From assembly GCA_021813195.1 (NCBI GenBank), contig JAKALI010000247.1, positions 1-6,410 on the forward strand: a DNA stretch of 6,410 nucleotides, read 5' to 3'. Origin of the DNA: Pseudomonadota bacterium (GTDB taxonomy: Bacteria > Pseudomonadota > Alphaproteobacteria > Rhizobiales > Hyphomicrobiaceae). The notes below the pieces were generated by a model. It was given only the letters and a program-made list of their open reading frames with translations, did not search any database and was not told the DNA's origin. Positions within the stretch are counted from its first letter, which is position 1. Each line of letters opens with the position of its first letter. Positions 5,801 to 6,410 of this stretch are shown in pieces. The translations under genes and the position numbers were made by a program.

Positions 5801-6410
5801 CGAAGGCGCTCGCTGTCGCACCCGCAACTGTTGCGCTGCAGAAGGAAATCGTCAGGAAAATTTACCAGCAGGTCGAGGCGTTGAAGCAGAATCCCGATTC
5901 ACGCGCCGCAGTCGGCGTCGCGCTGGGGCAGCTGGAAAGTGTATATAGCGGCGTCCGTTTAAATCCGATCAGCGCTTCGGATTTTCTACTCAAGTTACAG
6001 GCCGGTCAGCTGGCCGCCGCCCCCGCTGCAGTACCTGTAAGCAAAATTCCGCCGGTCCCGGTGCCGAAGGCTGCTGGCATATCGCCTTCCCCCGCAAGCA
6101 AGACTGCCGATGCGCCGCTACCGGCGGCCAACGCATGCACAGCAAAACTGTCGCCAACCGAGATCGTGCCAGGCGAGCACGCCGATTACATCAACAACAA
6201 GCTCGCTGAGGCGCGCAATCGCCTGCGCTATATCAACGAAGCCCTCAAGAAGCTCATCGAGCTCAATGTCAAACAGCGGGCCGAAATCGATAAACTCACC
6301 GCGGATATCACCAAGGATTATGAGGTCGCCACCGAGCGCGCCTATGATTTTGCGGTGAGCACGCTCGTGGACCTGCCGCTCGCCAAGTACGTGGACATCC
6401 ACAACACCAA
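2896..6410 (+). CDS. Large exported TPR-PDZ protein of unknown function (3' end beyond window)
   Basis: One uninterrupted frame of 1,171 codons reaches the window end without a stop. The ATG at 2896 was chosen because it begins a clean Sec signal peptide: Arg-rich start, hydrophobic core IALLLLALCLSFA, AxA-type cleavage after ARA (residue 31). AAAGA lies 6 bases upstream as a weak ribosome binding site. An in-frame ATG at 2776 would bury the signal peptide. Domains: TPR-like helical pairs, about residues 36-188; PDZ, about 294-370, with the AAAAAGLRVDDVLVSVNG signature; an unassigned block, about 402-459, with DPKSGKIAVIGRYD and TGPIPYLDLL; a mostly helical middle; a second unassigned region, about 750-1030, containing DHFDEYARIVPAF and AKVIALAQWL; an Ala/Pro/Lys linker, about 1036-1082; and a charged coiled coil, about 1096-1153. 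No protease or other catalytic motif is evident. The mature part has a single Cys, residue 1081. Periplasmic, surface or secreted location and a binding role are inferred. Codon use is less GC-biased than in the dehydrogenase (TTA, ATA and AGA occur). Confidence 0.85.
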   Translation, partial: MNARPRAVTGVVRIALLLLALCLSFAPAARADWADDVEQIKKFAAAGDYIAAEQAASVSLKAGPSGLLFSGTGTLIIHHWRGRLRLLLGETGGAIEDADAIINADSSFFPPDAGYDLRAMAKVLGGDAHGAQADFEAALESAKAGDLSRLRTYSIYGDRAIARLLMSDLAGAEADLTVAINGDYDTSQLANFVKAKKDSLTKLRAAIAKLNVGDVNSARALAQTAVNISRKSDGTAETSEFVAPQLWVAQLTRKESAQATAQIAPPAAPEPTLTNDSALLALQQSGPKQTSYWGIVTADAEGGAAVKIVAADSAAAAAGLRVDDVLVSVNGVPMRNAKDWLEKREHFPLYTPLRLVILRNGSQVETQITVPGRVRLTVAPIDPVFAIPGVPPPPTETMSPVEALDAFNVLEQIILDPKSGKIAVIGRYDRNFNTGPIPYLDLLKTALAYPTPRLNIWPTPETARLLEKLAPEIAAKLRKFPFNEMIAFVQGRPDLERDRQLMIRELARSYGLTPEQYAAWYNFTRLDVQSAGNSEVFPPPPVRAIEIKAFGTLGYGNAASALSLIYQQSENAAAQALGVLGRADEAAAIQAQGGKDALGAMTVAAYLAIAQQTQMIPPTVVNELRNEYEAKRTPWQNVVKAAESFMPYMEKNGKVDLMRHAFDRIVLSSPAGLLAFPKLQQGRSYIEPIDLDASSQLARIMYEADYTFKSIEARPELFERIPGFITSSELKARSVLAGNDLEDAPKSSRIWIEPLAADMTVSPGRNVVNFTTVRMNVRAADATEIINAHATDRGKPGPYVDWTAKHIMDHFDEYARIVPAFHKVREAAKVIALAQWLRSEQLSVDLSDVAQTKWKMPDSFPMLSLISQSYVIHPDGRMRAESKLITDGGVSFRPKGRQNWTSMTPAPQSETKASDQLVLSAGLGQKALRAAKDGDLEQARYLAELSAQAMNGSVSKAGLAKLNIVVPDAKALAVAPATVALQKEIVRKIYQQVEALKQNPDSRAAVGVALGQLESVYSGVRLNPISASDFLLKLQAGQLAAAPAAVPVSKIPPVPVPKAAGISPSPASKTADAPLPAANACTAKLSPTEIVPGEHADYINNKLAEARNRLRYINEALKKLIELNVKQRAEIDKLTADITKDYEVATERAYDFAVSTLVDLPLAKYVDIHNT

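Overview
The window is GC-rich bacterial DNA, most likely from a proteobacterium. The basis is the high G/C at third codon positions, the IS5-type insertion sequence and the style of the dehydrogenase. No feature fixes the genus, so this placement is loose.

Layout, left to right. (1) Positions 3-1034 (+) carry a zinc-dependent alcohol dehydrogenase that lacks only its first few dozen codons. A perfect GC-rich hairpin at 1048-1071 follows and probably terminates transcription. (2) Positions 1035-1399 hold no convincing gene, only small hairpins. (3) Positions 1400-2567 are a complete IS5-family insertion sequence, with 17-bp imperfect terminal inverted repeats and a perfect 4-bp CTAA target duplication. 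Its transposase, on the minus strand, is broken by one frameshift near 2289. (4) Positions 2572-2895 are a visibly AT-richer gap with a strong nested inverted repeat; the inner hairpin reads as a minus-strand terminator. (5) From 2896 to the window end (+) runs one open frame of more than 1,171 codons that never reaches a stop. It encodes a large exported protein: signal peptide, TPR-like helices, a PDZ domain, two long regions I cannot assign, an Ala/Pro linker and a coiled coil.

The genes do not form an evident pathway. The dehydrogenase is a cytoplasmic metabolic enzyme closed off by its own terminator. The insertion sequence lies between it and the large gene. The most interesting item is the large envelope or secreted TPR-PDZ protein. 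Its architecture suggests a scaffold or protein-interaction role, but its function cannot be read from this window and its C-terminus lies beyond it.
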